Source: Xanthomonas hortorum pv. pelargonii (GTDB lineage Bacteria > Pseudomonadota > Gammaproteobacteria > Xanthomonadales > Xanthomonadaceae). Taken from it: DNA of 64,000 nucleotides. The stretch's first letter is position 1. Every line of letters starts with the position of its first letter. The notes under the pieces are model-generated. The model was given only the letters and a program-made list of their open reading frames with translations. It did not search any database and was not told the DNA's origin. Both the position numbers and the translations under genes were made by a program. The stretch is taken from NCBI RefSeq assembly GCF_024499015.1, contig NZ_CP098604.1, positions 4,092,001 through 4,156,000 of the forward strand. Direction: 5' to 3'. This document shows positions 46,135-57,834 of the stretch, one piece after another.

Positions 46135-46791
46135 TCAGGATTCCGGGCTGGTGGCAGCGTCAGGGGCGGCGGGTGTGTTCTGCGGTTGCGGTGCGTCGTC
46201 TTCGGCACGGCCTTCGCGCACGGCTTCGGCTTCGATGCGCAGTTCCACCGAGTCGCCGATCATCGACTTCCACGCGTCGATTCCGAACTCGGCACGGCTC
46301 AGCGTGGCGGTGGCCGAGAAACCGGCAGTGCGCCGGAACGGCGGCAGCGGATGACGTTTGAGCGCGTTGAGGGTGACATCGAGGGTGACCGGGCGGGTGA
46401 CTCCATGCAGGGTCAGATTTCCAGTGACCTTGGCGTGGTTTTCGCCGCTTGCGACCACCTGCGTGGAGACGAAATGCGCGTCGGGAAACCGCTCGGCGTC
46501 GAGCAGGTTGCGCGCCAGCGTGGCCTCGTTCCACTTGGCATCGCCCAGGTCGGCACGGTGCAGCGGCACGCTGACATCCAGCCGTGCGGAGGCCCAGTCG
46601 TCCGGGTCGAAGACCAGCGTGCCGCTACTTCCGGAAACGGTGCCCAACGCCTTGGAAAACCCGGCATGTTCGACTGCGAACAGCACCCGCGTGTGCACCG
46701 GATCCAGCGCGTAACGCACCGGCGCGGCGGTTGCGGCAAGGCTGGTCGTGACCAGGGCGGGAAGCAGCAACAGGCGGGCGAGGATTGTCAT
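46135..46791 (-). CDS. YceI-family periplasmic lipid-binding protein
   Basis: 218 residues. Signal peptide LARLLLLPALVTTSLAATAA. YceI marks: YALDPVHTRVLFAVEHAGFSKALGTVSGSSGTLVFDPDDWASARLDVSVPL, LLDAERFPDAHFVST and GNLTLHGVTRPVTLDVTLN. The C-terminal ~30 residues are an acidic/Pro tail (RAEDDAPQPQNTPAAPDAATSPES). First gene of the operon; paired with another YceI on the far side of cytochrome b561, suggesting a quinone-linked role. Confidence 0.92.
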   Translation of the reverse strand: MTILARLLLLPALVTTSLAATAAPVRYALDPVHTRVLFAVEHAGFSKALGTVSGSSGTLVFDPDDWASARLDVSVPLHRADLGDAKWNEATLARNLLDAERFPDAHFVSTQVVASGENHAKVTGNLTLHGVTRPVTLDVTLNALKRHPLPPFRRTAGFSATATLSRAEFGIDAWKSMIGDSVELRIEAEAVREGRAEDDAPQPQNTPAAPDAATSPES

Positions 46792-46886
46792 GGGCGGATT
46801 CTAGGCATTCCCGCTGCGCTCCGCTTGGCTTGCGCTCGCAACGATCCGTTGCGAGCATGCGGGCTGGACGTGGAAAGGATGCCCAC

Positions 46887-49800
46887 ATGCGTGCGCTCAT
46901 CGTTGTGCTTGTCTTGCTGCTTGGCGCTTTGCCATGTGCGGCGAAGATTCCCGAGATCCCCCGTTTCCGCATTGTAGGGCCCAGCGATGGACTTCCATCG
47001 ACCATGGTGGTTGCGATCCACCAGGATCGTGCCGGTTATCTGTGGCTTGGCACCCTGGATGGCCTGGTGCGTTACGACGGCGCGGGATTCAGGACCTGGA
47101 GACACGATCCGAACGACCCTGCGTCGTTGCCCTGCAATGCGGTCCAGGCGCTGCATATCGATGCGCTGGACAGGATATGGATCGGCTGCGGCAAGACGCT
47201 GAGCGTCATGGATGCCGGACGACGCCACTTTCGCCACTATCGCACTGCGGACTATCCTTTGCTGAAGGACGGCGAGATCTACAGCATCGCTGCGTTCGAC
47301 GGCGATATCTGGGCCGGGACCACGTCCGGCGCGCTGGTCCGCATCGATGCTGGTGGGACGATGTCGTCGGTGGATCTGGGTGCGGTCGATGGCGATCTTG
47401 ACCAGGCCATGGTCATGAATCTTGCGGCGGACAACCGGCAGCGGCTGTGGATCGCAACCAGTAATGGACTGGCTTATTACGACGGGAAACATCTACGTCG
47501 CGAATATGTCCCGGACGAGCCGAACCGGCAGTCGGCCATTTTCGGTCTGCAATGGACCGGCGACCGTCTGTGGCTGGGCAGCGAGTCTGGATTGCATGTC
47601 ATGGGGTCCAACGATCAATGGCAGCCGCTTCCCTGGGGAACGATGTTCGGTAGCGGCAACGAGTTCTGGGGCGCAGTGGCTGCTCAGGACGGCGAGTTCT
47701 GGCTAGGGAGCGGACGCGGTCTATGGCGGACGCGTGGCGAGCGTCCACCGGTCCCTGCCTTCAGCGGCGAGGGTCCGTTGTCGCGCCGTAATGTGGTCGG
47801 TCTGCTGGGAGCGGCCGATGGGGGGCTTTGGGTTCCGATGCATGGCACTGGCCTGGGGTATTTGCCTGCGGATTGGAAGCGCAGTGCCGTGCTCAAGCCC
47901 GCCGCGCCGACCGGCGATGCCATTTATTGCAATCTGGCACCCGCCACACGGTCTGGTGGTTTGTGGCAGGTGGATACAGACGGTCGCTTGTTGCGCGTTG
48001 ATCCGAGCACGGGCGACACGTTTCAGACAGGATTGCAGTCGCCGCATCTCAAGGGCATGGAGCTGGTGTCGGCGCTGGAGGATCGTCTGCAGCGTGTCTG
48101 GCTGGGCAATTTGAGCTTTGGTCTCTCGCGGATGGATCTGCGCACTGGTGAGTTCATCCACTGGCCGTCCGATGGTCCCGAACCGGCATCCGCGCTGTCG
48201 GCGCCGGACTGGATCATCGAGCAGGGCGACACGGTGTGGATGGCATTCCTCGACATGGTGCAGCAGCGCGATTTACGTAGCGGCCGCGTCTTGCAGCGCA
48301 TCACTCAGCAAGACCTGCATGGCCTCAGCGACATCGCCGTACAGCAGCTTGAACAAGGCCCCGACGGGCGTGTCTGGGCTGCGGGCGAGGGCGGCATGTT
48401 TGCCTGGGACGACATCTCTCGCCGCTTTGTGCCGGTTGCAGGTCTCGAAGGAACCCCGATCCAGGCGTTTGCCAGCCAATCGCCGGAGACGGTGTGGGTA
48501 TACCGGGCCACCGGTGCGGAACAATGGAAAAAAACCGCAACAGGCTGGACGCGTGTGCGCCACGTGGGCGAAGCCGACGGGCTGGCCGGATTCGACGCCT
48601 CTGCAATGCAGATCGACCCGCATGGCAGGGTCTGGATTTCCAGCTTGCGTGGGCTCTGGCGGATCGATCCCTCGGTGACGCCGGCACGGTTGCGCAATAT
48701 CGGCACGCGCGATGGGTTGACCAGTCAGGAATTCGTCCAGCATTGCCTGCTGATGGCGGGCGACACGTTGATCGGGGCGACCAGCGATGGCTCCACCGTG
48801 TTGCTGGATACCGCAATGCCCGATATCGCACCGTTCGTGCCCGCATTGCAGTTGGAACATCTCAGCGTGTTGCGTAATGGTGCACGCATCGCGTTGACGA
48901 TGGATCGCCCGTTTCAGCTGGGTCCCGGGGACCGGCAGTTGCAGATCGTCAGTCGTCTGCTGTCGTATAGCGATCCGCTTTCCAATCGTTATCGCAGTTT
49001 CTTGAAAGGCTTCGATACGGAGTGGCAGACCTCGGGCAACGCGGGGATCCGCGAATTTGCCAGTTTGCCTGCCGGCAACTACGAGCTCGCGCTGCAGGGT
49101 GTAGACCCCTTGGGTAATCGCTCGCCAGTGCGCACCCTGCGATTTACGGTCAATCCACCCTGGTGGCGCAGCGACGTCGGTATCGCGCTGATCTGCCTGC
49201 TTGGATTGCTGCTGAGCGCATTGCTTGCCGCCGCCTACCGCCGGCGTGTGCGCATGCGTGCGCAATGGCAACTTGCGCAGCACAAACGCGAGCTTGCCGA
49301 GCAGGCGTCGCAGGCCAAGACGCGGTTTCTTGCGACATTGGGGCACGAGGTGCGTACGCCGATGACCGGTGTGCTGGGGATGAGCGAGTTGCTGCTGCAG
49401 ACACCGTTGGATGGACGTCAGCAGGGCTACGCCAGCGCAATCCAGTCGGCGGGCAAGCATCTGCTGCGGCTGGTCAACGATGCGTTGGATCTGGCGCGGA
49501 TCGAGGCCGGCAAGCTGCCATTGGATTACCGCGATTTCGATTTGCGCCAGCTGATCAGGCAAGTGGCCGAGCTGGTGCGCCCGACTGCCGAGCAGAAGCA
49601 GTTGGTCTTCGAGTGCGAGCTGGAGGATGCGTTGCCGCCGGCACTGCACGGCGATGCCAGCCGGGTGCAGCAGATCCTGCTCAATCTGTTGTTCAACGCG
49701 GTCAAGTTCACTGAGCGCGGCAGTGTGAGTTTGCGTGTCTCAGCGCTGCCGCAAGGCCACAAGCAAGGTATCCGGATGGAAGTGCGCGATACCGGCCCCG

Positions 49801-50456
49801 GCATGAGTGCAGAACAGCGCGGGCGCTTGTTCCAGCGCTTCGAGCAGGCCGAAGGCGCGCTCACGCTTGCGCGGCATGGCGGCAGCGGCCTGGGGCTGGC
49901 GATCTGCCGCGAATTGGCAGCGGCCATGGGCGGTGAAGTGACGGTCAGTAGCGAACTGGGGCAGGGCGCGTGTTTCGTGGTCGAGCTGCCGTTGCGCTGG
50001 GTGGCTGCGTTACCCGCAGTGATGACGAATGTGGCACGCACAACGCCGCTTCACGATCAGGCGCCGCTGCAGCTGCTGCTGGTCGAAGACGACCCCACCG
50101 TGGCGCAAGTGATTGTCGGCCTGCTGCAGACGCGCGGGCATCAGGTCACGCATGTGTTGCATGGTCTTGCGGCACTGGCCGAGGTGAGTACGCGCAGCTT
50201 CGATGCCGGCCTGTGCGACCTGGATTTGCCCGGCATCGACGGCGCGGCACTGGTGGCGCAGTTGCGCGCGCGCGGCGTGCGTTTTCCGATCGTTGCGGTG
50301 ACCGCACGCGCCGACGCCGATGCAGAACCGCAGGCAATGGCGGCAGGGTGCAATGGATTCTTGCGCAAGCCGGTCACCGGCGACTTGCTCGCGCAGGTAC
50401 TGGCGCGCGCGCTTGCTGACGCCAGCGACGCACAGGAAGACCCGGTTGCCGACTAG
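46887..50456 (+). CDS. hybrid sensor histidine kinase with beta-propeller sensor (paralog 1, intact)
   Basis: 1189 residues from ATG 46887 with AAAGGA upstream. Signal peptide (IVVLVLLLGALPCAA), then ~14 propeller repeats of the two-component regulator type (QDRAGYLWLGTLDGLVRYDG, ALDRIWIGCG, DGDIWAGTTSGALVRID), a Y_Y_Y domain (~690-755, NRYRSFLKGFDTEWQ), one membrane helix (~764-785), HisKA with His820 (ATLGHEVRTPMTGVLGMSEL), HATPase (NLLFNAVKFTERG, DTGPGM, GGSGLGLAI) and a C-terminal receiver (LLVEDDPTVAQ, CDLDLPGIDG, FLRKPVTG). No DNA-binding domain, unlike Bacteroides HTCS proteins, so the signal must leave by phosphorelay. First of three tandem paralogs. Confidence 0.95.
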   Translation: MRALIVVLVLLLGALPCAAKIPEIPRFRIVGPSDGLPSTMVVAIHQDRAGYLWLGTLDGLVRYDGAGFRTWRHDPNDPASLPCNAVQALHIDALDRIWIGCGKTLSVMDAGRRHFRHYRTADYPLLKDGEIYSIAAFDGDIWAGTTSGALVRIDAGGTMSSVDLGAVDGDLDQAMVMNLAADNRQRLWIATSNGLAYYDGKHLRREYVPDEPNRQSAIFGLQWTGDRLWLGSESGLHVMGSNDQWQPLPWGTMFGSGNEFWGAVAAQDGEFWLGSGRGLWRTRGERPPVPAFSGEGPLSRRNVVGLLGAADGGLWVPMHGTGLGYLPADWKRSAVLKPAAPTGDAIYCNLAPATRSGGLWQVDTDGRLLRVDPSTGDTFQTGLQSPHLKGMELVSALEDRLQRVWLGNLSFGLSRMDLRTGEFIHWPSDGPEPASALSAPDWIIEQGDTVWMAFLDMVQQRDLRSGRVLQRITQQDLHGLSDIAVQQLEQGPDGRVWAAGEGGMFAWDDISRRFVPVAGLEGTPIQAFASQSPETVWVYRATGAEQWKKTATGWTRVRHVGEADGLAGFDASAMQIDPHGRVWISSLRGLWRIDPSVTPARLRNIGTRDGLTSQEFVQHCLLMAGDTLIGATSDGSTVLLDTAMPDIAPFVPALQLEHLSVLRNGARIALTMDRPFQLGPGDRQLQIVSRLLSYSDPLSNRYRSFLKGFDTEWQTSGNAGIREFASLPAGNYELALQGVDPLGNRSPVRTLRFTVNPPWWRSDVGIALICLLGLLLSALLAAAYRRRVRMRAQWQLAQHKRELAEQASQAKTRFLATLGHEVRTPMTGVLGMSELLLQTPLDGRQQGYASAIQSAGKHLLRLVNDALDLARIEAGKLPLDYRDFDLRQLIRQVAELVRPTAEQKQLVFECELEDALPPALHGDASRVQQILLNLLFNAVKFTERGSVSLRVSALPQGHKQGIRMEVRDTGPGMSAEQRGRLFQRFEQAEGALTLARHGGSGLGLAICRELAAAMGGEVTVSSELGQGACFVVELPLRWVAALPAVMTNVARTTPLHDQAPLQLLLVEDDPTVAQVIVGLLQTRGHQVTHVLHGLAALAEVSTRSFDAGLCDLDLPGIDGAALVAQLRARGVRFPIVAVTARADADAEPQAMAAGCNGFLRKPVTGDLLAQVLARALADASDAQEDPVAD

Positions 50457-50535
50457 GGGCGGCCGCAGCGAAGCAGGTACAGTGCAGTCCCGCCAGGGAG
50501 CGCGCGCAAGCGTGCAGGTGGCGATGGGGACAAGG

Positions 50536-53500
50536 ATGAAGATGAAGAAGGTGCTGCTGTCGTTGCTTGCGCTCTTGTTGCTGCTGATCGGTGTGGATGC
50601 GTTGGCGGTGAACCAGATCGAGACCCCGCGCATGCGCCGGTTCGGGCCGGTCGAAGGCCTGCCTTCGCGCATGGTGCTGGCCTTGGCGCAGGACCGGCAG
50701 GGTTATATCTGGGCGGCCACCAGCGACGGTCTGGCGCGCTATGACGGCATCGGCTTGCAGGTGTGGCGGCATGATCCGGCCGATCCGCGACCGATTCCCG
50801 GCAACCAGGTGGAGACGCTGCTTGTCGATGATCGCGACCGGGTCTGGATCGGCGCCAATGGCTCGCCGGTGGGTATGCTGGACGCAGGGCGCAAGGATTT
50901 CGCGCAGTTTCCGGAGATCACCGAAACCTGCGTAGGGCAGGTGTGGTCGTTGGCGCAGGCGCAAGGGGCGATCTGGATCGGCACCAGCGATGGCGGCTTA
51001 TGCCGCCGCGAAGAAAACGGCCGGGTCACCGCGTTCCGCGCAACGCCCGACGCGCCGGACGGTCTGCCCAGCGATACCATTCTGAGCATGGTGACCGACG
51101 CGCGCGGCCGGCTCTGGATTGCCACGGCCAGTGGTCTGGTGATGCGCGACGGCGAGCGCTTCGTGCGCATTGCGCCGACGCAATTGAGCACGGCCGTACT
51201 CAAGCTGAGCAAGGATCCCGACGGTACGCTGTGGGTGGGCAGCAGCAAGGGTTTGTACCGCGTGACAACGGCAGGTGTGCTGGAGCCGGCGCCCTGGGCC
51301 GGGTCGGCCGCCGTGCGTGCCGGCACTGTGGTGCACGATGTCCATGGCGGTTACTGGGTCGGCGCAGCCGATGGTTTTTTCGAGTAGCACCCGGCGAAAC
51401 TGCGCTGCGAGTGATGGAAGGCGATCGTGGTAGTGGGTTTCTTACCGCGCACAGCGGTGTGCTCGATGTCATGCAGGACCGCCAGGGCGGCCTGTGGCTA
51501 GGGATGATCTCGCAAGGCATGGCGTACCTGCCGCCGGATTGGCAGCGCTTCTCGACATTCTTCGAAACACTGGGAAAACCTCTGGAAAGCCTGTATCTGG
51601 TGAACGTTGCCGCAGATGGTGAGCGTTTTCTGGTGACCACGGGCGAGGGGGTGTATCGGGTCAGCGAAGACGGTGCAGTAGTGCTGGTGGTGCATAGCGA
51701 TGCGCTGGGTGGCGGTTCGGTGCAATCGGTGCTGCCGGCAGGCGATGGCAGTCTGTGGATCGCAATGCGCGAGGGCATCACGCGCTATACCCCTGCCACG
51801 GGTGCGCGCCGCGACTTTCCTGTGGATGTCGGCACGCCCGATATCCACCGCGTGGAGCTGATGGCAGCCGGTATCGATGGCGAGTTCTGGCTATCGATCG
51901 TGCAGGGCGGCGTGCAGCGACGTGCGGCGGATGGACATGTACTGGCGACATTCCGTTTCGGCACCGATCTGGGCATGGACGACGACATGGTGCAGCAGCT
52001 GTTGGTGCGGCCGGATGGGAGTGCATGGGCGGCGACCGGCTATGGACTGTGGGTCTGGCAGGGCGAAGGCTTTCGCAAGGTGATCGGCGATGGACATGAG
52101 GTCTACGCACTGGCCTTTGTATCGCCACACGAGTTCTGGGCGGGGCGCTCTGGTGCGTTGGAGCGCTATAGCTGGGATGGATCGCAGGCGCGGCTGCTGG
52201 AGCGCATCGGGCGCGCGCAGGGGATTCCGGCAACCGATATCCGTGGCTTGGCATTGGGCGGTACCGACACGGTGTGGGCCACTACCTCACGTGGCCTGCT
52301 CGCCTATCGGCGCGGGCAGCCGCGGATCCACATGTTCGGCCAACGCGATGGCCTGCCGGATAGCGAATTCTCGATGCGTCCACCGGTCACCGGCCCCACT
52401 GGACAAGTGTTGGCGCTGACCACCAGCGGCATCGTGCTGTTCGACCCATCGCGGCCGTTTTCCGCTGCGCCATCGGCACGGCTGGTGATCGAATCGGTGC
52501 AGGTGCGCCGTAACGATGCCGAGCGCTCGCAACCGGTCTCTCACAAGGTGCCGATGGTGCTGCAGGCGCGCGATCGCGATCTGCGTATCAGTGCGCGATT
52601 GCTGTCGTTCGTCGATCCGGCCTCTGCGCATTATCGTTACCGCATCGACGGCTACGACGAACGTTGGGTGGAGCAGGGCGCCGGCGGCGAACGTGTGATT
52701 TCGCGCTTGCCGCCCGGCGACTACCGCATCGAAGTGCAGGCGCGTGCCGGCGAGGGCGACTGGGTTGCTGCACCGACGTTGCAGCTGGAAGTGCGCCCGC
52801 CGTGGTGGCTGAGCACACCGGCGCAGCTGGTGGCCGCGTTGCTGTGCGTGTTGCTGTCATGCCTGGGTGTGTGGGCCTGGCGGCGCCGGGTGCGACGCCA
52901 GCAGGAATGGGTGCTGGCACAACAACGCCAACAGCTTGCCGAGCAGGCCTCGGTCGCCAAATCGAACTTTCTTGCCAACCTGGGACATGAAGTACGCACG
53001 CCGATGACCGGTGTGCTCGGCATGAGCGAATTGCTGCTGGCCACGCCACTGGATGCCAAGCAGCGCAGTCACGTCGACGCGATCCGCAAGGCCGGCGCGC
53101 ATCTGCTGCGGTTGGTCAACGATGCGCTGGATCTGGCACGTATCGAAGCCGGCAAACTGGAGCTGGTGCAGCAGCCGTTCGACCCGGCGCAACTGACCCA
53201 GGAACTGGCCGATTTCATGCATCCGATCAGCGAAGCGCGCGGATTGCGCTTTCACTACCGCAATCAACTGCCTGCGCAGTTGGTGGTGCTGGGCGACGCG
53301 ACGCGGGTACGCCAGATCCTGATCAATCTGCTCGGCAACGCGATCAAGTTTTCCGAACGCGGCGAGGTCTCTCTCACGATCAGTCAGCATGGCGAGGTGC
53401 TGCGTTTCAAGGTGCGCGATTCCGGGCCGGGCATCGGCCCGGAGCAGCAGAAGCGCTTGTTTCAGCGATTCGAACAAGCCGATGGCGCGCGCACCAGCGC

Positions 53501-54095
53501 TCGCTACGGCGGCAGCGGGCTGGGGCTGGCGATCTGCCAGGAACTCACCGTGGCGATGAAGGGCACGATTCGCGTGCGCAGCAGGCTTGGCGTCGGCACC
53601 CAGTTCAGCGTGGACCTGCCGTTGCCGATCGATCGCTCCGGCGTGCGCATCGCTTCTGGCGAGCTGCGCGCGGTTGCCGGTGAGTCGTTGCGCATTTTGC
53701 TGGTGGAAGACGACCCGACCGTGGCCGAGGTGATCTCCGGCCTGCTGATGGGCCGTGGCCATCGGGTGGTGCATGCCGCGCACGGGTTGGCGGCGCTGTC
53801 GGAGGCGGTCGATGGCGGTTTCGACATCGCGCTGCTGGATCTGGATCTCCCCGGCCTGGATGGATTTGCGCTGGCATCGCAACTGCGTCGGCTTGGGCAT
53901 GGGTTCCCACTGCTCGCGGTCACCGCGCGTGCCGACGGCGATGCGGAGCGCCAGGCGCAGGCCGCAGATTTCGATGGATTCCTGCGCAAACCGGTCACCG
54001 CCGATATGTTGGTCGGAGCGATTGCGGCTGCGCGCAAGGGGCGCGCAGTTCGGGCAATGCCGGCGGCCGAATCCCAGTGGAGTGAGAATGGATGA
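50536..54095 (+). pseudogene. hybrid sensor histidine kinase, propeller type (paralog 2, frameshifted)
   Basis: Same architecture as paralog 1: signal peptide (VLLSLLALLLLLIGVDALA), propeller repeats (QDRQGYIWAATSDGLARYDG), Y_Y_Y (HYRYRIDGYDERWVEQG), membrane helix, HisKA (ANLGHEVRTPMTGVLGMSEL), HATPase (NLLGNAIKFSERG, DSGPGI) and receiver (LVEDDPTVAEV, LLDLDLPGLDG). The frame ends at TAG 51385 after VGAADGFFE; shifting one base at the T6 run 51375-51380 gives GFFRVAPGETALRVMEG and the rest. One missing T explains it. The run has the form T TTT TTC, a classic -1 slippery heptamer, and a -1 shift would restore the frame, so programmed slippage is an alternative to decay or a read error. Start codon among 50524, 50536 and 50542 is uncertain. 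Confidence 0.88.
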
Positions 54096-54166
54096 GCGGC
54101 ACGATGAGTGCCCGGGCTTGCCCGCACCGCGCTTGGCCCGCACTATGCGGCGACTTGTCGTGAAAC

Positions 54167-57100
54167 GTGTCCAGTGCGCCTTTTTCTGTGTTTTTCTATT
54201 GGTTGATCGCGGCAGTGTCGCTGTGTCTGTGCGTGGCAGTGCGACCTGCACTGGCAAATACACGTGCGCTGCTTACGCCGGTACCCAGCCAGGTCACGGT
54301 CGCCGACGGGCTGCCGTCGGACACCATCAGTGAACTTGCCGAAGACAAGCAGGGCTATCTCTGGCTCGCCAGCGATGACGGACTAGCTAGATTTGGTGGG
54401 CGCAACTATCGCATCTGGCGGATGGAAGACGGGCTGACCAGCAACGCGATCTGGACCATTTGCGTCGATGGCGACAATCGGGTGTGGATGGGTTTCGAGA
54501 ATGGCGGTGCCGGCTTTCTGGACGCCAAAACACGCGCGTTCACACGCCTGCAGAATGCGCAGTTCCCGGAGTTGGCCGAAATTACGGTGTGGGCGCTGGC
54601 ACAGACTCCGAACGGCGACATCTGGTTTGGCACCGCTGCCCACGGACTGTACCGGCGACGTCCCGACGGCAGCATGCAGCGATTTTCCAACGTGCCCGGC
54701 GACTCCGCCAGTCTGCCGTCCGACAGCGTGAACGGGTTCGAGGTCGCGCCCGACGGGACCTTGTGGATTGGCACCCCTGGAGGGCTGGCTCGCTGGGATG
54801 GTGCGCATTTCGAGCGAGTGCCGCTTCCCGGAACCACGCAAGCCGTCAATCGGTTGTACATGGAGCGCAGTGGCGACACGCTTTGGATCTCGGATATCGC
54901 AGGTGACGCGTTTAGCATAAACGCCACCGGCCAGGTCAGCCTTCAGCCATGGAAAAGCGCGGCCAGCAAGCAGCGTGTCCTGGGTATCCTGCTGCATGAT
55001 CGTGGCGGGCGTTACTGGCTGGACACTAACGGCGGCATCGCACTGTCTTCTGCAGGAACCGACTTCAGCAGCGTGCCGATCTACAGCTTGTCGGCGCATG
55101 GTCTGGTCAGGCGAAACTGGATCACAGCTTACGAAGATCGGGAGGGCGGGCTGTGGTTTGCGGCGCTTGAAGGCGGTCTGTGGCACCTGCCTCCGCATTG
55201 GGACACCTTTGCGGTGCTGGCGCACTACAGCGATGATCCAAAGTCGCTGGCCAATCCCTCCGTGCTGTCGACAGCGCCTTCGTCTTCGGGCGGTGCCTGG
55301 TTAGCTGGTAGCCGGGGCGTGCTGGAATATCTCGATCCGACCACCGGCCAACTGCAGAAGCATCTGGCGAAAATCGACGGAGTTCGTCCGCCAGACTCCA
55401 TGCTCGAAAGCAGGCGCGGGTTCGTCTGGATCGGTGTACAAGGATCGTTGGTCCGCTACGACCCGCGGACGCGACAAGTCAAACGCTGGCAACTGCGGGA
55501 AGATGTGGAACCCGATCCCGACGGTGCTGCGGACCGACCGAGTTGGATGGCAGAGGACGCGCAGGGCCGACTGTGGGTGACTGTGCTGGAGCATGGTCTG
55601 CAAATCCGCAACGAAGATGGACAGTTGCTTCGGACCATCGTCAATGGCAGTCATGGACTGGGAGCATTGACCATTCTGGACATACGCCTTGGTCCCGACG
55701 GTCAGATATGGCTGAGCAATAACGCCGGTCTAAGGCGCTGGGACCCCACTGCCGACCGATTTATCCCCGTCGACGGTGCGCCGTCCGTGCCGACCTATCT
55801 TTTCCGGCTTGGCGAGGGCGGCGTGGTCTGGACCGGGTTGGCGGGCGAGATACGCCGATATCTGTGGGATGGAAAGCAGCTCAAGCACCTGGATACCGTC
55901 GGAAAAGATCAGGAGTTTCCGATGGTGGCGCCCAATGGAATGGTGGTCGATGCCAGGGGAGTGGCCTGGGTGTCCAGTCAGCGCGGCCTGATCCGGATCG
56001 ATCCTGGCAGCAGATTGGTGCGTGTGTATGGGGTGCACGATGGGCTCCCCAATCAGCAATTGTTAATCAACACACTGGTGCAGGCGGGCAGCGGGCAGAT
56101 CGTTGGCGCGGCGCCTGATGGCGTCGTGGTGTTCGATCCGGCCACGATGCGACCCAGCACACGCAGACCGCCATTGATTATCGAGCGAGTGGGCTTGCGG
56201 CGCGGGGAGCGTGGGCTGGATATCACCGGACAGGAGCCGCTCACAATGCAGGACGCCGATCGCGATCTTCACATCGTTGCGCGCCTGCTCAGCCTGGCTG
56301 ATTCCGAGTCCAATAGTTACCGCTTCCGCCTCAGCGGCTACGACCCGGACTGGATCGACGTCGGGCCCAGTGGCGAGCGGCAGTTTTCGCGTTTGTCGCC
56401 GGGTCACTACACGCTGGAAATTCAAGGGCGCACCGCCGAGGGCATCTGGTCGGCGAGCCAGACACTACGCTTTCAGGTGCTACCGCCATGGTGGTTGGCG
56501 CCATGGGGACTGGTCTTTTGGGTCTGCTCGCGCTATGCGTCATCGCCGCGGCAGTGTTGTTGTATCGCCGTCGCCTGCGTCGTTTGAATGCCTGGCAATT
56601 GGCGGTGCACAAGCAGGAAATTGCCGAGCAGGCCTCGCTCGCCAAGACACGTTTCCTGGCCACGCTCGGCCACGAAGTACGCACACCGATGACTGGTGTG
56701 CTGGGCATGAGCGAGTTGCTGCTCAAGACCTCGTTGGACAACAAACAGCGCAGCTATACCGAATCGATCCGGCGTGCCGGTGCGCATCTGCTGCGGTTGG
56801 TCAACGATGCGCTGGATCTGGCGCGGATCGAATCCGGGCGTCTTGAGCTGGATCTGGAGCCCTTTTCGGTGCGCCAATTGGTGGCCGAAGTGGAAGGCCT
56901 GATGGCGCCACTGGCGCAGGAGCGCGGACTGCGTTTCAGCATGGAAGTGGGCCTGCTCGGCGACATCACCGCCAGCGGCGATGTCACCCGTATCCGGCAG
57001 ATTCTGCTCAATCTGCTCAGCAACGCGATCAAGTTTACCGAGCGCGGCGTTGTCGGGCTCAAGCTGACCACGCTTGGCTCGTATCAAGGTCTGCGTTTCG

Positions 57101-57759
57101 AGGTGGCCGATACCGGGCCGGGCATCAATGCCGAGCAAAAAGCGCGTCTGTTCCAGCGTTTCGAACAAGGCGACGGTGCCAGGACCACCTCGCGCTACGG
57201 TGGCAGCGGCCTGGGGCTGGCGATCTGCCAGGAACTGGCAATGGCGATGGGGGGACATATCGAAGTGATCAGTCGCCTCGGCGCCGGCACGCGCTTTGTC
57301 GTCGATCTACCGCTGCGTTGGGTCGCCTCCAACGCCACGCTCGGCGGCGAGGTAGCGCGTGCCGGTGGAGCGGTCGCCCCGCAGCGCATCCTGCTGGTGG
57401 AAGACGACCCGACCATCGCCGAGGTCATCGTTGGCCTGCTGCGTTCGCAAGGCCACTCGGTGGTGCACGCACCGCACGGGCTGGCCGCGCTGACCGAGGC
57501 GGCCGACAACACCTTCGACCTGGCGTTGCTCGATCTGGATCTGCCGGGCCTGGATGGCTTTGCGCTGGCGCGGCAGCTGCGCGTGTTCGGCTACGACATG
57601 CCGCTGATTGCAGTAACCGCGCGTTCTGATGAAGCAGCCGAGCCTACTGCGGAGCAAGCCGGATTCGACAGCTTCCTGCGCAAGCCACTCACCGGCGACA
57701 TGCTCGCCGACACCATCGCCGAGGCGTTGCGAAGCAAGCGCCCGCGCGAGGAGATTTAA
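54167..57759 (+). pseudogene. hybrid sensor histidine kinase, propeller type (paralog 3, frameshifted)
   Basis: Starts at GTG 54167 (an in-frame TGA lies just upstream), with a membrane-type N-terminus (FYWLIAAVSLCLCVAVRPALA). Propeller (EDKQGYLWLASDDGLARFGG), Y_Y_Y (SNSYRFRLSGYDPDWIDVG), then the frame runs out at 56587. One extra T in the T4 run 56516-56519 would link PPWWLAPWGLVF to LGLLALCVIAAAVLLYRRRL, the membrane helix, and on to HisKA (ATLGHEVRTPMTGVLGMSEL), HATPase (NLLSNAIKFTERG, GGSGLGLAI) and receiver (LVEDDPTIAEV, LLDLDLPGLDG). The N-terminus may also be damaged: ATG 54145 opens another frame. If unrepaired, sensor and kinase halves are separate. Confidence 0.87.
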
Positions 57760-57834
57760 GAACTATTGCCGCGCTTGAAATCCCGGGTGGTGATTCGCTC
57801 ACGTACTGCACCAGGTACTGCCGCACACGCATGG

